From NCBI RefSeq assembly GCF_003031675.1, contig NZ_PYWX01000032.1, positions 124,001 through 188,000 of the forward strand: DNA of 64,000 nt. The letters are read 5' to 3'. This DNA is from Pseudomonas palleroniana (lineage in GTDB: Bacteria; Pseudomonadota; Gammaproteobacteria; Pseudomonadales; Pseudomonadaceae). A program made the position numbers and the translations under genes. A model generated the notes under the pieces. It was not told the DNA's origin. It saw only the letters and a list, made by a program, of their open reading frames with translations, and searched no databases. The first letter of the stretch is position 1. Each line of letters starts with the position of its first letter. Positions 35,045-45,722 of this stretch are shown piece after piece.

Positions 35045-36451
35045 ATGACCCTGCGCGGGGAGCGACAGGCGGATTTCGCTTACCAGGCGGTGTACCGCTA
35101 CATGATCAACCTGATCAACGAGGTCAGCCTGGACACGCCGGTCAAACTGCCGTCCCTGCGGCAGTTGTCGGCACGGCTGAACGTGTCGATCTCGACGATT
35201 CAGTACGCTTACTCACTGTTGGAGAAGGAAGGACGGGTCTACTCAGTAGCCAAATCCGGCTATTTTGCCTGGCCGGCTGCGGTCAACCCGCAAATGATGG
35301 CGGGTGCCGATCTGCTCGAGCGCTTGTACGTGGCGGCGCGGCGTCCGGCAATGGCCGTGCTCAGTGGTGATGAGCCGGCGCTGCTGGGCTCGCTCGACGG
35401 CGCTTTGCTGACGCTGGAGCGCCAACTGGTACGGCGCCATCCGCATCACCTGCAACCCTGGTCGCAACCCTGTGGCGTGTGGGAGTTGCGTACGGCGTTG
35501 GCGGCGCGCTACACCTCATCGCCCACGCGTTGCTGGCAGGCCGATGAGGTGTACATCGGCGCAGACGTGCGAGGCGTGCTGGAGATCCTGATTGATGCAT
35601 TGGGTCTCAAGGGCAGTATGGTGGTGGTCGAGTCCCCTTGTGATTATTTGATCTTGCGCCTGTTGCAGGCTGCCGGTGTGCGGGTCGTCGAGTTGCCTTG
35701 GCAGGCCGACGGTTGCCTGGACCTGGCGATGCTCGAACAGCTGCTGCGTCACGAACCGGTGCCCCTGGTGTTGCTGTCATCGGTGGTCAGCCTGCCGTCA
35801 GGCAATACGCTGTCGACCGCAGAGCGGCTGCGCGTGGCCCAGTTGCTGGAGCACTATGGCGGCTGGTTGCTGGAGAACGATACATTCGGTGAGCTGAGTT
35901 TCGCATCGCCCCCGGTCCCGCTGCGCAACCTGGTCAACCCGGAGCGGTTGATCGTGTTCTCCTCGTTCGAAAAGGTACTCGGGCCGGAAGCGCCGTTTGG
36001 TTATGTCTTGTCGCGACACCTGAGCGGCGAGTTGCAGCGCCAATTTCTGCTGCGCTCATTCAGGCTGTCGTCGATCCGTCAACGCGCCATCGCCCAGCTT
36101 TACCAGAACGGGCGGTTCGACCAGCACCTGCAGACGTTGCGCGAGCACTTGTGCGAACAGGCAGAGGCCATGAGTGAGCGCCTGGATGCCCACCTGGAGG
36201 GGCGCGTGAGCTATCGCATGCCCATCGCCGGGGCAAGCTTCTGGTTGGAATCGGTGGCAGCGGTGGATATGCGTCAGGTGTTCCAGCGCATGGTCGCGCA
36301 ACACGTGGTGATTGCTCCGGGTGAGTTGTTCAGCCTCAGCGGCTTGCATTCCCAGCATCTGCGGCTCAGCCACACGTTCAGTGGGCAGCTGAACCTTGAT
36401 ATCACCCTGGATTGCCTGGCACAGGCATTGCGCCAGGCGCAGATCGACTAG
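35045..36451 (+). CDS. MocR-type GntR/aminotransferase-fold regulator
   Basis: A 468-aa protein: a GntR-like winged helix at about 15-80 ([33 protein letters not shown]) joined to a fold-type I aminotransferase domain. The probable PLP lysine lies in [18 protein letters not shown] near 305. MocR proteins sense PLP with an amine ligand and control nearby metabolic genes. It is 36 bases downstream of the unknown 472-aa gene and may regulate it, though it lies at the end of the pair rather than divergent. The PLP Lys is placed by eye. Confidence 0.85.
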   Translation: MTLRGERQADFAYQAVYRYMINLINEVSLDTPVKLPSLRQLSARLNVSISTIQYAYSLLEKEGRVYSVAKSGYFAWPAAVNPQMMAGADLLERLYVAARRPAMAVLSGDEPALLGSLDGALLTLERQLVRRHPHHLQPWSQPCGVWELRTALAARYTSSPTRCWQADEVYIGADVRGVLEILIDALGLKGSMVVVESPCDYLILRLLQAAGVRVVELPWQADGCLDLAMLEQLLRHEPVPLVLLSSVVSLPSGNTLSTAERLRVAQLLEHYGGWLLENDTFGELSFASPPVPLRNLVNPERLIVFSSFEKVLGPEAPFGYVLSRHLSGELQRQFLLRSFRLSSIRQRAIAQLYQNGRFDQHLQTLREHLCEQAEAMSERLDAHLEGRVSYRMPIAGASFWLESVAAVDMRQVFQRMVAQHVVIAPGELFSLSGLHSQHLRLSHTFSGQLNLDITLDCLAQALRQAQID

Positions 36452-36555
36452 CGTATGAAAAATCTCCAATCACTGTCGGATCGATATCGTCGCGAAGTAG
36501 TCCAACTCCCAGTAAACTGTCACTTTTTCCGAATCCTTCTTTTCGAGGTTTATGC

Positions 36556-38199
36556 ATGACTATCAGTCCTTTTGCGGGCAAGCCGGCGCCAGCTCAGTTG
36601 CTGGTGGATATCCCGCGACTGGTCACGGCCTATTACACCGGCCAGCCTGATGCAGCAATCTCCACTCAACGCGTGGCCTTCGGCACCTCCGGGCATCGTG
36701 GCAGCTCGTTCGAGCTGAGTTTCAACGAATGGCATGTGCTCGCCATAAGTCAGGCCATCTGCCTGTACCGTGAAGCCCAAGGGATCAATGGCCCGCTATT
36801 CGTGGGCCTGGATACCCACGCCCTGTCGACGCCGGCCGGCGCCAGCGCCCTGGAGGTCCTGGCCGCCAATGGCGTGCACGTGATGCTGGCCGAAGGGGAT
36901 GAATACACCCCGACACCGGCAATTTCCCACGCCATTATCTGCTACAACCGTGGCCGCACCAGCGGCCTGGCGGACGGCATCGTCATCACGCCATCCCATA
37001 ACCCGCCGCAAAGCGGTGGCTACAAGTACAACCCGCCCAATGGTGGCCCGGCCGACACCCACGTGACCAAGTGGATCGAAGCCAAGGCCAATGAACTGCT
37101 GGCCAATAAACTGGCCGGCGTCAAGCGCATCACCCATGCGCAGGCGCTCAAGGCCGACACCACTCATCGGCATGACTACCTCAACAGCTACGTGGCCGAC
37201 CTGATCAACGTGATCGACATGGACGCCATCCGCAGCGCGGGCCTGCGCCTGGGCGTCGACCCATTGGGCGGAGCAGGGGTGCGCTACTGGTCGGCGATCG
37301 CTGAACACTACCGCTTGAACCTGGACGTGGTGAACACCGAAGTCGACGCCACCTTCCGCTTCATGAGCGTGGATTGGGACGGCCAGATCCGCATGGACCC
37401 GTCTTCGAGCTATGCCATGCAAGGGTTGATCGGCCTCAAGGAGCGTTTCGACGTCGCCTTCGCCTGCGACCCGGACCATGACCGCCATGGCATCGTCACC
37501 CCGTCCGGTGGCCTGCTGGCGCCGAACAACTACCTGGCAGTGTCGATTGACTACCTGTTCCAGAACCGTCCTGACTGGCGCGCCGATGCGGCCGTGGGCA
37601 AGACCGTGGTCAGCAGCGGCTTGATCGATCGCGTCGCCGCGCGCATCGGGCGTCGCCTCTACGAAGTGCCGGTGGGTTTCAAATGGTTTGCCGACGGGCT
37701 GTTCGAAGGCTCGCTGGGCTTTGGTGGCGAAGAAAGCGCCGGCGCCTCGTTCCTGCGTAAAGACGGCAGCGTGTGGAGCACTGACAAGGACGGTTTGATC
37801 CCGGCCTTGCTGGCCGCGGAAATGACCTCGCGCAAAGGCCAGGACCCGAGCCAGATCTACCGTGGCCTGACCGATGCCCTGGGCGAGCCGTTCGCGATCC
37901 GCGTCGACGCCAAGGCCACCCCGGCGCAAAAAGCGCTGCTGGGCAAGCTGTCGCCGGAGCAGGTCACGTCCACGCAGTTGGCCGGGGAAAGCATCCAGCA
38001 AATCCTCAGCCATGCGCCGGGCAATAACCAGGCAATCGGTGGCTTGAAGGTGATGACCGAAAACGGCTGGTTCGCCGCACGCCCATCGGGTACTGAGGAT
38101 ATCTACAAGATCTACGCCGAGAGCTTTATTGGCGAAGATCACCTCAAGCAGTTGGTGGAAGAAGCGCAGGTGCTGGTCGACGGCGCGATTTCCGAGTGA
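36556..38199 (+). CDS. pgm: Phosphoglucomutase, alpha-D-glucose-phosphate specific
   Basis: 547 aa from [16 protein letters not shown]; an upstream in-frame extension to 36412 overlaps the previous gene and is not used. The length equals that of E. coli Pgm. The active-site phosphoserine is Ser147 in [12 protein letters not shown], the metal loop is DPDHDRHG near 306, and the sugar and phosphate loops are GFGGEESAG and [13 protein letters not shown]. It interconverts glucose 1- and 6-phosphate for glycogen, trehalose and envelope sugars. It has its own 104-base leader and a REP hairpin downstream. Confidence 0.96.
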   Translation: MTISPFAGKPAPAQLLVDIPRLVTAYYTGQPDAAISTQRVAFGTSGHRGSSFELSFNEWHVLAISQAICLYREAQGINGPLFVGLDTHALSTPAGASALEVLAANGVHVMLAEGDEYTPTPAISHAIICYNRGRTSGLADGIVITPSHNPPQSGGYKYNPPNGGPADTHVTKWIEAKANELLANKLAGVKRITHAQALKADTTHRHDYLNSYVADLINVIDMDAIRSAGLRLGVDPLGGAGVRYWSAIAEHYRLNLDVVNTEVDATFRFMSVDWDGQIRMDPSSSYAMQGLIGLKERFDVAFACDPDHDRHGIVTPSGGLLAPNNYLAVSIDYLFQNRPDWRADAAVGKTVVSSGLIDRVAARIGRRLYEVPVGFKWFADGLFEGSLGFGGEESAGASFLRKDGSVWSTDKDGLIPALLAAEMTSRKGQDPSQIYRGLTDALGEPFAIRVDAKATPAQKALLGKLSPEQVTSTQLAGESIQQILSHAPGNNQAIGGLKVMTENGWFAARPSGTEDIYKIYAESFIGEDHLKQLVEEAQVLVDGAISE

Positions 38200-38226
38200 T
38201 ACCACTCAGTTTCTGAAAAGACTGTC

Positions 38227-38337
38227 ACCGTGGCGAGGGAGCTTGCTCCCGCTGGGCCGCAAAGCGGCCCCCGCTTTTGATTTGAAAAGACTGGACCTGC
38301 TACGCAGTCCAGCGGGAGCAAGCTCCCTCGCCACAGT
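38227..38337. repeat. REP pair between convergent pgm and pirin genes
   Basis: CCGTGGCGAGGGAGCTTGCT and its near-complement at 38310-38336 form the outer arms, with GGGCCGCAAAGCGGCCC as an inner hairpin. This is a REP sequence of the Pseudomonas type but lacks the outer GTCAGTTAA arms of the three composite copies. It may end both transcripts. Confidence 0.8.
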
Positions 38338-38356
38338 TCATCCATGCCGCCGGCCG

Positions 38357-39052
38357 TCAGGCCAGATCGACCAGCACAATCTCGCTGTCCTCAATCGCCG
38401 TTACGCGCAATACCTGCTCATCCTGCACCGCAACACCGTCGCGAGCTTGTGCACGCAAGCCGTTGACTTCAATCACGCCGGTCGCCGGCACCAGATACGC
38501 ACGCCGCCCGCTGTCCAGCCGGTATTCGGCGCTTTCCCCGGCTTTCAGGTTCGCTGCCACCAGGCGCGCGTCCGCCCGAATGCGCAGGCTCTCGCTGTCT
38601 CCGGCCTTGCCGCTGGCCAGGGTCACAAAACCCTCGCGGTCACCTTTGGGAAACGGTTTGGCGCCCCAGGACGGCGGCAACCCCGATTCGTTCGGGATAA
38701 TCCAGATCTGGAAAATCTTGGTCGGTGTGGCTTCCAGGTTGTATTCGCTGTGGGCGATCCCGGTGCCGGCGCTCATCACCTGAACGTCGCCAGCCTCAGT
38801 GCGACCCTTGTTGCCCAAATTATCGGCGTGGCTGATCGCGCCCTCACGCACATAGGTGATGATTTCCATATCGCGGTGCGGGTGCTGCGGAAAACCGGTG
38901 CCCGGCGCAATGATGTCGTCGTTCCACACCCGCAGGTTGCCCCAGTGCATGCGCTTGGGGTCGTGGTATTCGGCGAATGAAAAGTGGTGATGAGCGTCCA
39001 GCCAGCCGTGATGGGCGCCGCCCAACGTATTGAAGGGTCGAAGTTCAAGCAT
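38357..39052 (-). CDS. Pirin-family protein (YhhW-like, quercetinase-type)
   Basis: 231 aa, the length of E. coli YhhW. The N-terminal cupin carries the pirin metal residues in PQHPHRDMEIITYV and the later SAGTGIAHSEYN; a degenerate second cupin follows. Such pirins oxidise quercetin-like flavonols in vitro or bind iron; the natural role in pseudomonads is unsettled. It is a single gene convergent with pgm. Confidence 0.9.
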   Translation of the reverse strand: MLELRPFNTLGGAHHGWLDAHHHFSFAEYHDPKRMHWGNLRVWNDDIIAPGTGFPQHPHRDMEIITYVREGAISHADNLGNKGRTEAGDVQVMSAGTGIAHSEYNLEATPTKIFQIWIIPNESGLPPSWGAKPFPKGDREGFVTLASGKAGDSESLRIRADARLVAANLKAGESAEYRLDSGRRAYLVPATGVIEVNGLRAQARDGVAVQDEQVLRVTAIEDSEIVLVDLA

Positions 39053-39269
39053 GATCGTCTCCTGTGAATGAGCGCATTTTCCGGCAGCGGATGATCGATA
39101 AAAAGCGTAAAAAGTGCCTTATTCCTATCAGTCGATTAGATGGGTTGCGCGTGTTTTGACTTTCACTTCATCGCCTAACTGCATGACGATAAAGCAATTG
39201 GCTGGAACTGAGCGCCGTTTCCGGCGACCATGGCGCACTTGTCGAAGCCAGTCCATCGCAGGAGTCCGC

Positions 39270-41717
39270 GTGCCGCAACAAAAGCCTGATCTACCGCCCG
39301 AACTGCGCCCACTGGCCGAAATGCCGCTACTCAAGCGTCTGGCGGCGCGCCTGTTTGGGCATGGCCTGACCCGTTTGCGGGCCCAGCACCGGTTTTCCTG
39401 GCTGCATGGCCAGGCGGATGGGTTTCGCAGCGGGCACGAGGCCGGCGTGGAGTACGGCTACCGCGAGGGTAAGGCCGATGGTATCGAGGAAGGCCGGCAA
39501 GTCCTGTTGATTCGTGACTTTCGACCGGACGAGCATCGCGCGCCGGGGATCGACGACAGCCTGTTCGATGATTGGCGCCTGCCGCTGACCGCCGAGGTGA
39601 AAAAACGCATGAAGGCCGACGTGGCCCGATTGCTGCCCGAGCATGCCCAGCCCAGTGCGGCGCAGTGGAAGATGATCTTCAGCGACACGCCCTCGACCTC
39701 GGTGATTGCCGGGGCGGGCGCAGGTAAATCCACCTCCCTGGTGCTGCGTATCCTGCTGTTGACCCATTATCTGGGCTTCGAGCTCAGCTCGATGACGGTG
39801 GTGACCTTCACCCGCGAATCACGTAAAGACTTCATCAACAAACTCATGCAGATTCTCAGCCTGTGGGGCCAACCCCTTGGTCTCAAAGAGGCCCAGGCGG
39901 TGGTGCGTACCTTTCACTCGCGCATTTTGCCCATGGTGCGCAGTCTGCCGGGCTTTGAACGGCTGCAAGCCTTCGAGAACCTCGGCAGTGGGGTTGAAGA
40001 CGCCGACAGCAACCCGTTCGACCTGCGGATCAGCGACGCGCAGCGCCAACAGCTGAATGCCTGCTACCACCACTTGCATGGTCGCCATGAACGCTTCCGT
40101 GAACTGATCGTGCCGCTGGCGCGCCAGGGCCTGCAGCTCAAGGAACTGGAGCGCGACCACCCGGATGTGCAAAAGCGCATGGCGGTGACCGAATTGGCGG
40201 CCAAGCGTGATGAAGAACTCTGCGATGTGATCGAAGACCTGTGGTTTCGTGCCGGCGCCTGGCCGATAAAAGGCATTGAGCCCAGCCGCCAGACCTTCGA
40301 GATCAACGGTGCGCAGTTTCATTGCCATGGCTACATCGCTGAGCTGGACGCTTGGGTGGTGTTGGGCTTCGATCCTCGGGAGAATGCCCAGATCACACGC
40401 CCCAATGCCAAACTGTCGGTGCGTGCGGAGTGGGCGGTAAAGCGCACCTTGTTTCAAGCTTTCTGCCGCAAGCCTTTGATTTGGCTTGATAATTACGAAT
40501 CATCGAAGCGGCTTTTGGGCAGCCTGGCGGGGGATGCCACGGCGGGCCCCGGGTTTGACTACAAGGTTAAAGGTGAACTGGCGTCGGCGCCGCTGCTGGA
40601 CAGCTTTGTCACGGCTGCCGGCTTTATCGAAAACCTTGGCCTGGACGTACCCACTGCCGTGGGCCGGATGAGCTTCGCCAAGGACGACCCCGATCGGTTC
40701 TTCTTCGAGGCCCTGAGCATTTTCTGGAAAGCCCTGGAAGACCATCTGCTCGACCAGTCGCCGCCGATCATGACCTACAACCGCATGTTCTCGCTGTTCG
40801 GTGAAAACACCCCGGAAAACCTCAAGTTGCTCAGCGACCCGCTGTTGCGCCCGATGTCGCACCTGATGATCGATGAGTTCCAGGACGTGTCGCCGCAGAT
40901 CGTGTCGTGGCTCCGCGCCAGCCTGCGTGAAATCCGCAGCCGTGGCCCGGCGATGCACGTCGGGCGTGGGGCGCAGCGTTCTTCGTTACTCTGCGTAGGG
41001 GACGACTGGCAGTCGATTTATGGTTGGCGCGGCAGTTCGCCCCAGTATTTCATTGCGTTCAACCAGGAATTCCCGTCACCCGCGACCACCCGTGTGATGC
41101 TCGGCGAGAACTACCGCAGCCACCAGCACATCATCGACGCCGCCGAGCATGTGGTGCGCAGCGCCCCGGCGATTCCCGGCAAAAAAGCCAAGGCCAGCGG
41201 CGCACCCAAACCCTTGGTCCCGGTTGCGGTGCTTGATCGCGATGACGCCATGCTGGGCCGCACGCTGGTAGAGCATTATCAAAAAGGCGATTCGGTCTTG
41301 ATGTTGTATAGAAAAAGCAGCGATAAGTTATTGATTCAAGAGCATATTTGGTCTGTAGTTAATCTGGATTCGAGCTTGCCGCCAGCGGCTCGCAGGTTGA
41401 AACAGCTGACTTATCACAGCGCCAAGGGCCTGCAGGCGGATGCTGTTTTTCTGCTGGGCGATTGCCAGCATGTCACCAGTTCGCCCTACAAGAACCAGGT
41501 CTACCGCATGGCCGGGCTGGGCAAGGACGGCGACAGCGAGCCCTATGACACGGCGCAAAAAGACGAAGTGCTGCGCCTGGCTTACGTCGGTATCACCCGT
41601 GCGGTGAGCCACTGCTATTGGTATGTCGAGAAACCGGAGGGCCAGGGCGTGAATGTGCCCAGGGCCTCGGAGCGGGTAGATGGCAAGAAAGCGTTCTTCG
41701 ACGACCGGCGTGGATGA
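39270..41717 (+). CDS. UvrD/Rep-type superfamily 1 DNA helicase (HelD-like)
   Basis: 815 aa from a GTG at 39270 preceded by AGGAG; the frame is open 52 codons further upstream but that part is not helicase-like. Motifs appear in order: Walker A IAGAGAGKST (~147), Ia VVTFTRESRKDF, II MIDEFQDVSPQ (~533), III GDDWQSIYGWRGS (~580), IV GENYRSHQHII, V TYHSAKGLQADAV, VI LAYVGITRAV. A long N-terminal region with a Gly/Tyr-rich GYREGKADGIEEG segment precedes the motor. It should unwind DNA 3' to 5' in repair or recombination. The partner is unknown. Confidence 0.92.
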   Translation: MPQQKPDLPPELRPLAEMPLLKRLAARLFGHGLTRLRAQHRFSWLHGQADGFRSGHEAGVEYGYREGKADGIEEGRQVLLIRDFRPDEHRAPGIDDSLFDDWRLPLTAEVKKRMKADVARLLPEHAQPSAAQWKMIFSDTPSTSVIAGAGAGKSTSLVLRILLLTHYLGFELSSMTVVTFTRESRKDFINKLMQILSLWGQPLGLKEAQAVVRTFHSRILPMVRSLPGFERLQAFENLGSGVEDADSNPFDLRISDAQRQQLNACYHHLHGRHERFRELIVPLARQGLQLKELERDHPDVQKRMAVTELAAKRDEELCDVIEDLWFRAGAWPIKGIEPSRQTFEINGAQFHCHGYIAELDAWVVLGFDPRENAQITRPNAKLSVRAEWAVKRTLFQAFCRKPLIWLDNYESSKRLLGSLAGDATAGPGFDYKVKGELASAPLLDSFVTAAGFIENLGLDVPTAVGRMSFAKDDPDRFFFEALSIFWKALEDHLLDQSPPIMTYNRMFSLFGENTPENLKLLSDPLLRPMSHLMIDEFQDVSPQIVSWLRASLREIRSRGPAMHVGRGAQRSSLLCVGDDWQSIYGWRGSSPQYFIAFNQEFPSPATTRVMLGENYRSHQHIIDAAEHVVRSAPAIPGKKAKASGAPKPLVPVAVLDRDDAMLGRTLVEHYQKGDSVLMLYRKSSDKLLIQEHIWSVVNLDSSLPPAARRLKQLTYHSAKGLQADAVFLLGDCQHVTSSPYKNQVYRMAGLGKDGDSEPYDTAQKDEVLRLAYVGITRAVSHCYWYVEKPEGQGVNVPRASERVDGKKAFFDDRRG

Positions 41718-41754
41718 CTCCGGCAGGGCCGCTCACGACGGCCCGGGCAAGGCA

Positions 41755-42039
41755 TCAAGCCCGCAAAGACAGCGGTGGTACAAAGGACTCCAACTCATCC
41801 TCCACCGCCTCGATGATGCGCTCTACATCAGAGGCATTCATCACGGTGGCGCAGGGGATGCCGGCGATGGCGATCAAGGTCTCGCCGCTGGCCCGGTCGA
41901 ACAGGCGCACGATCATGCTGCCAGGCGCATCCATGCTGCCTTCGAAACCCATCGGATGAAAATGCCAGCGCATCAGCTGGCAGGCGTTGGGGAACGTCAC
42001 TTTGTTCAGGTTGCCGTGCATATTGCCCACCTTGTTCAT
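41755..42039 (-). CDS. Small DUF1652-like protein
   Basis: A 94-aa protein with the pattern MIVRLFDRASGETLIAIAGI followed by a helical tail (VERIIEAVEDELE). This resembles the small DUF1652 proteins common in Pseudomonas; function unknown. AAAGGAAG precedes the ATG at 42039 by 7 bases. It is convergent with the helicase gene 37 bases away. Confidence 0.65.
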   Translation of the reverse strand: MNKVGNMHGNLNKVTFPNACQLMRWHFHPMGFEGSMDAPGSMIVRLFDRASGETLIAIAGIPCATVMNASDVERIIEAVEDELESFVPPLSLRA

Positions 42040-42292
42040 TGAGCGCTTCCTTTAGCTCGCGGCAGGGCCAGGACCGTCAATGGTCATGGTTTGAAGAATT
42101 TCAAAAATAGCATTCGTTCGTAACCGTCATGTGACTTTTTTGTCCCGTTCGGCAGTTGTTTACTGACTCTTTGATGTAGGTCATGTCCTGGTTCAAATCA
42201 GGCAAAAAGCCATTAGTGATCAGCGCTGATCGACCCTTGAAGCGGTCGTGATAATTCGGCAGTCTCACCATTTACCCGCCACAGAGCCTTAT

Positions 42293-43102
42293 ATGCCCGA
42301 CAGCGCCTCGGCCGATGATTGCCAAACCACCCGGGCCACGGCTGAACTGGTGTTGCGTCACCACCTGTGTTGGCGCCATCGCGACCTGGATGGGGTCATG
42401 GCCTACTACCATCCGGACATCCAGTACCACGACTTCTTCCAGAACCGCGTGGTGGGCTACGCCGAACTGCGTGAGTACCTGCAAGCCAGCATGCCGCGTG
42501 GGCCCGATGAGGCCATCGCCCATGCTGACCGCATTCGCGCCGACGGTGACACGGCCTTCATCCAGTACTGCATCACCTTGCGCGGCGGCCAGGGGTTAGT
42601 GTCGTTCCGCACCAGCGAAGCGATCACCGTGCGTGACGGGCTGATCTGGCGGGTCAATGAATACGCATCCCTGGTGCATGAACAACCGGCCCAGGCCATA
42701 CGCCCGACCGTCAGTCGCCTGGGCCTGTCGCCGCACCAGTTGGGGCATATGGCCAACGACCTGCAGCAGTATTTCCAACAGCAGCAACCCTATCTGGACC
42801 CGGAGCTGGATTTGCAACGGGTGGCCAAGGCGTGTGGCTACAGCCGCAATCAGATGTCCTACCTGCTGAACCAGGTGCTCGGGCAGAGCTTCTACCGCTA
42901 CGTCAACCAGGCACGGCTCCAGCACTTGTTGGCCGAGTTGGACAAGGCCACGTCGCCGATAAAAGTCGATGAGCTGGCGTTCGCTGCGGGTTTCAACTCG
43001 TTATCGGCGTTTTACAGCGCATTTCGCCAGCACACCGGGCAGTCGCCCAAGGCTTACGTCAAGCAAATTTCTCTGCGTGCACGCGCGCAAGACAGCCCAT
43101 AA
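42293..43102 (+). CDS. AraC-family regulator with SnoaL-like sensor domain
   Basis: 269 aa from the ATG at 42293 (a GTG at 42248 in the same frame is possible; neither has a strong ribosome site). The N-terminal half (about 15-135) is a SnoaL/NTF2-like fold (DLDGVMAYYHPDIQYHDFFQ), an uncommon partner for a regulator. The C-terminal half has the two AraC helix-turn-helix motifs (DLQRVAKACGYSRNQMSYLL and VDELAFAAGFNSLSAFYSAF). It lies 49 bases ahead of an amine oxidoreductase and a polyamine-binding protein gene on the same strand and probably activates them in response to a small amine or acid. Confidence 0.87.
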   Translation: MPDSASADDCQTTRATAELVLRHHLCWRHRDLDGVMAYYHPDIQYHDFFQNRVVGYAELREYLQASMPRGPDEAIAHADRIRADGDTAFIQYCITLRGGQGLVSFRTSEAITVRDGLIWRVNEYASLVHEQPAQAIRPTVSRLGLSPHQLGHMANDLQQYFQQQQPYLDPELDLQRVAKACGYSRNQMSYLLNQVLGQSFYRYVNQARLQHLLAELDKATSPIKVDELAFAAGFNSLSAFYSAFRQHTGQSPKAYVKQISLRARAQDSP

Positions 43103-43151
43103 CCTCACGCCCTAGGATCGTCCCTATCGAAATGAGGTAGGGGAGCCCGGC

Positions 43152-44558
43152 ATGCCGGCATGGCGCAAGATCAGTTTATGGATGGACCAGTTGGACGACC
43201 CGCTGTTGGCGCGGCCGGCGCTGGCCCATGACCTGGATGTCAACGTGGCCATTATCGGTGCCGGTTATACCGGGCTGTGGACCGCGTATTACCTGAAGCG
43301 CCAGGCACCCGAGCTGAAAATCGCGATTATCGAGGCACACACCGCAGGTTTTGGCGCGTCGGGCCGCAACGGTGGCTGGCTGATGGGCAACCTGTTGGGT
43401 GAAGACCGCTTGTTGGCGGGCCTCGACCCGCAACAACGCCGGGCCTCATTCGATCTGTTGCACGGCATTCCGGATGAAGTGGCCCAGGTGTTGGCCCGTG
43501 AAGGGATCGACTGCGACTACCGCAAAGGCGGTGCCCTGTATTGCGCCGCACGCTACCCCGAACAGGAGCGCAGCCTGCGTCGTTACCTGGACAAACTCCA
43601 CGCCCAGGGGCTGACTGAACACGACTACCGCTGGTTGAGCCCGCAACAGTTGGCCGAGCAGATCCGTATCGCCAAGCCCTATGGCGGCATCTATGCGCCG
43701 CATGTCGCGACGATCAACCCCGCCAAGCTGGTGCGCGGCCTGGCGCGGGTGGTGGAGAACATGGGGGTGACGATCTACGAAAACAGCCCGGTGACCCATT
43801 GGCAGTCCGGCCGCCTGCGCACCGCCCAGGCCAGCGTGCGCGCCGCCTGGGTGGTGCCGGCGGTGGAAGGCTACGCCAACACATTGCCGGCCCTGGGGCG
43901 TTATCAGTTGCCGGTGCAAAGCCTGATGGTCGCCACCGAGCCGCTGTGCGCCGCGACCTGGGATGAAATCGGCTTGAGCCATGGCCAGGCGTTCGGCGAA
44001 AGCAGCCGTCAGGTCACCTACGGCCAGCGCTCAGCGGACAATCGCCTGGTGTTCGGGGCCCGTGGCGGCTATCAGTTCGCGGGGAAGTTGCGACACAACT
44101 TCGATCTGACCGACAGCGAAGTCGAGCTGCGTCGTTACCTGTTTGGTGAACTCTTCCCACAGCTGAAGAAGGTACGAATTACACACTCCTGGGGCGGCAA
44201 CCTCGGCATGTCACGCAACTTCCGGCCACATATGTTGTGTGACCACAAGACCGGTATCGCGCTGTCTGGCGGTTATGGCGGGGAGGGCGTCGGCGCCACC
44301 AACCTGGGCGGGCGCACCTTGGCTGACCTGATCCTGGGCCTGGATACGCCATTGACCACCCAGCCCTGGGTGATCCGCGAGCGTGGCTTGGACGCACTCA
44401 AGCCCTGGGAGCCCGAGCCCTGCCGCTGGCTGGGCTACAACGCGATCATTCGCAGTTTTGTGCATGAAGACCAGGTGTTGGCCGACCCCCATACCGCGCC
44501 CTGGCGGCGCAAGTGGGCGAGCGCCGTGGCCGGCTTCATGGAAGGTTTCATGCACTGA
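43152..44558 (+). CDS. FAD-dependent amine oxidoreductase (DAO/PuuB-like)
   Basis: A 468-aa flavoprotein. The dinucleotide-binding motif VAIIGAGYTGLWTAYYLKRQ is near residue 31, followed by the second FAD contact GFGASGRNGGWLMGN near 74, typical of the gamma-glutamylputrescine oxidase-like branch of the DAO family. The C-terminal cap ends in LSGGYGGEGVGATNLGGRTL. It should oxidise an N-substituted amine such as a polyamine adduct. GAGGTAGGGG lies upstream of the ATG. The PotF-like gene 79 bases downstream supports a polyamine substrate. Confidence 0.9.
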   Translation: MPAWRKISLWMDQLDDPLLARPALAHDLDVNVAIIGAGYTGLWTAYYLKRQAPELKIAIIEAHTAGFGASGRNGGWLMGNLLGEDRLLAGLDPQQRRASFDLLHGIPDEVAQVLAREGIDCDYRKGGALYCAARYPEQERSLRRYLDKLHAQGLTEHDYRWLSPQQLAEQIRIAKPYGGIYAPHVATINPAKLVRGLARVVENMGVTIYENSPVTHWQSGRLRTAQASVRAAWVVPAVEGYANTLPALGRYQLPVQSLMVATEPLCAATWDEIGLSHGQAFGESSRQVTYGQRSADNRLVFGARGGYQFAGKLRHNFDLTDSEVELRRYLFGELFPQLKKVRITHSWGGNLGMSRNFRPHMLCDHKTGIALSGGYGGEGVGATNLGGRTLADLILGLDTPLTTQPWVIRERGLDALKPWEPEPCRWLGYNAIIRSFVHEDQVLADPHTAPWRRKWASAVAGFMEGFMH

Positions 44559-44637
44559 TCGTTTGACTCGCACGAACGCTTTGGATCCTTGATCGCCTGC
44601 CATAACAACAGCCCTGAAACCGCCAGGAAATCGAACC

Positions 44638-45717
44638 ATGAAAGTCATTGCCCTGTTTCCCCTGATATTAGCGGCGTCTATCAGCCAGGCCGCTGAGACA
44701 GTGAAAATTTACAACTGGTCGGACTACATCGCGCCCGACACCACCAAGAACTTCCAGAAAGAAACCGGCATCGGTTTCACCTACGACGTGTACGACAGCA
44801 ACGAGACCCTCGACGGTAAGTTGATGACGGGGCAATCGGGTTATGACGTGGTGTTCCCGTCCAACCACTTCATGGCCCGGCAGATCGAGGGCGGCGCGCT
44901 GAAGAAGCTCGACAAGCACCAATTGCCCAACTGGAAAAACCTCAACCCGGTATTGCTCAAGGCTTTGGAAAACAACGACCCGGGCAACGCCCACGGTTTT
45001 CCCTACCTGTGGGGCAGTACGGGCATCGGCTACAACATCGACAAGGTCAAGGCCGTGCTCGGCGACGACGCGCCGGTGGATTCCTGGGACTTGATCTTCA
45101 AACCGCAAAACATGGCCAAGCTGCAAAAGTGCGGGGTGGCGATCCTCGACAACGGTCCGGAACTGTTGCCGGCCGCGCTGAACTACCTGGGGTTGCCGCC
45201 CCACAGCAAGCAGCCTGAAGACTACAAAAAAGCTCAAAACCTGCTGATGAAAGTGCGGCCGTATGTGGCGTACTTCCATTCCTCGAAATACACCGCCGAC
45301 CTGGCCAATGGTGACATCTGTGTGGCTGTCGGTTTCTCCGGCGACATCCTGCAAGCCGAAAGCCGTGCCAGGGAAGCCAAAAACGGCGTGAACATCGGCT
45401 ACAACATCCCCAAGGAAGGCGCTGCGATCTGGTTCGACATGGTCGCCATGCCCGCCGACGCGCCCGATGAAAAAGCCGGCTACGCGTTCATGAACTACCT
45501 GCTGCGCCCGGACGTGATGGCCAGCATCACCAACTACGTGCACTACGCCAATGGCAACAGCGCGGCCGACAGCCTGGTGGACCCGATGATCAAGGCCGAC
45601 ACCAAGGTGTACCCGAGCCCGGAAATGATGGGCAAATTGTTTGCCCTGGAGGCGATGCCGCTGAATATCGACCGGGTGCGTACACGGGTGTGGAACACCA
45701 TCCGTACCGGCCGCTGA
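44638..45717 (+). CDS. Periplasmic polyamine-binding protein (PotF/SpuD-like)
   Basis: 359 aa with a signal peptide cut near residue 19 (ASISQAAE). The mature start VKIYNWSDYIAPDTTKNFQK is the hallmark of the PotF/PotD group. Residues NWSDY (near 26), PSNHFM, and YNIPKEGAAIWFDMV are usual ligand contacts. It captures putrescine, spermidine or a related amine for an ABC importer. No permease or ATPase gene follows, so it must use one encoded elsewhere. A decayed copy of its 3' end lies 0.26 kb downstream. Confidence 0.92.
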   Translation: MKVIALFPLILAASISQAAETVKIYNWSDYIAPDTTKNFQKETGIGFTYDVYDSNETLDGKLMTGQSGYDVVFPSNHFMARQIEGGALKKLDKHQLPNWKNLNPVLLKALENNDPGNAHGFPYLWGSTGIGYNIDKVKAVLGDDAPVDSWDLIFKPQNMAKLQKCGVAILDNGPELLPAALNYLGLPPHSKQPEDYKKAQNLLMKVRPYVAYFHSSKYTADLANGDICVAVGFSGDILQAESRAREAKNGVNIGYNIPKEGAAIWFDMVAMPADAPDEKAGYAFMNYLLRPDVMASITNYVHYANGNSAADSLVDPMIKADTKVYPSPEMMGKLFALEAMPLNIDRVRTRVWNTIRTGR

Positions 45718-45722
45718 AGTTC

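Noticed and set aside
36796..38205. 469-codon open frame opposite pgm
   Set aside because: Antisense to a gene with every catalytic motif in place; no ribosome site or domain.
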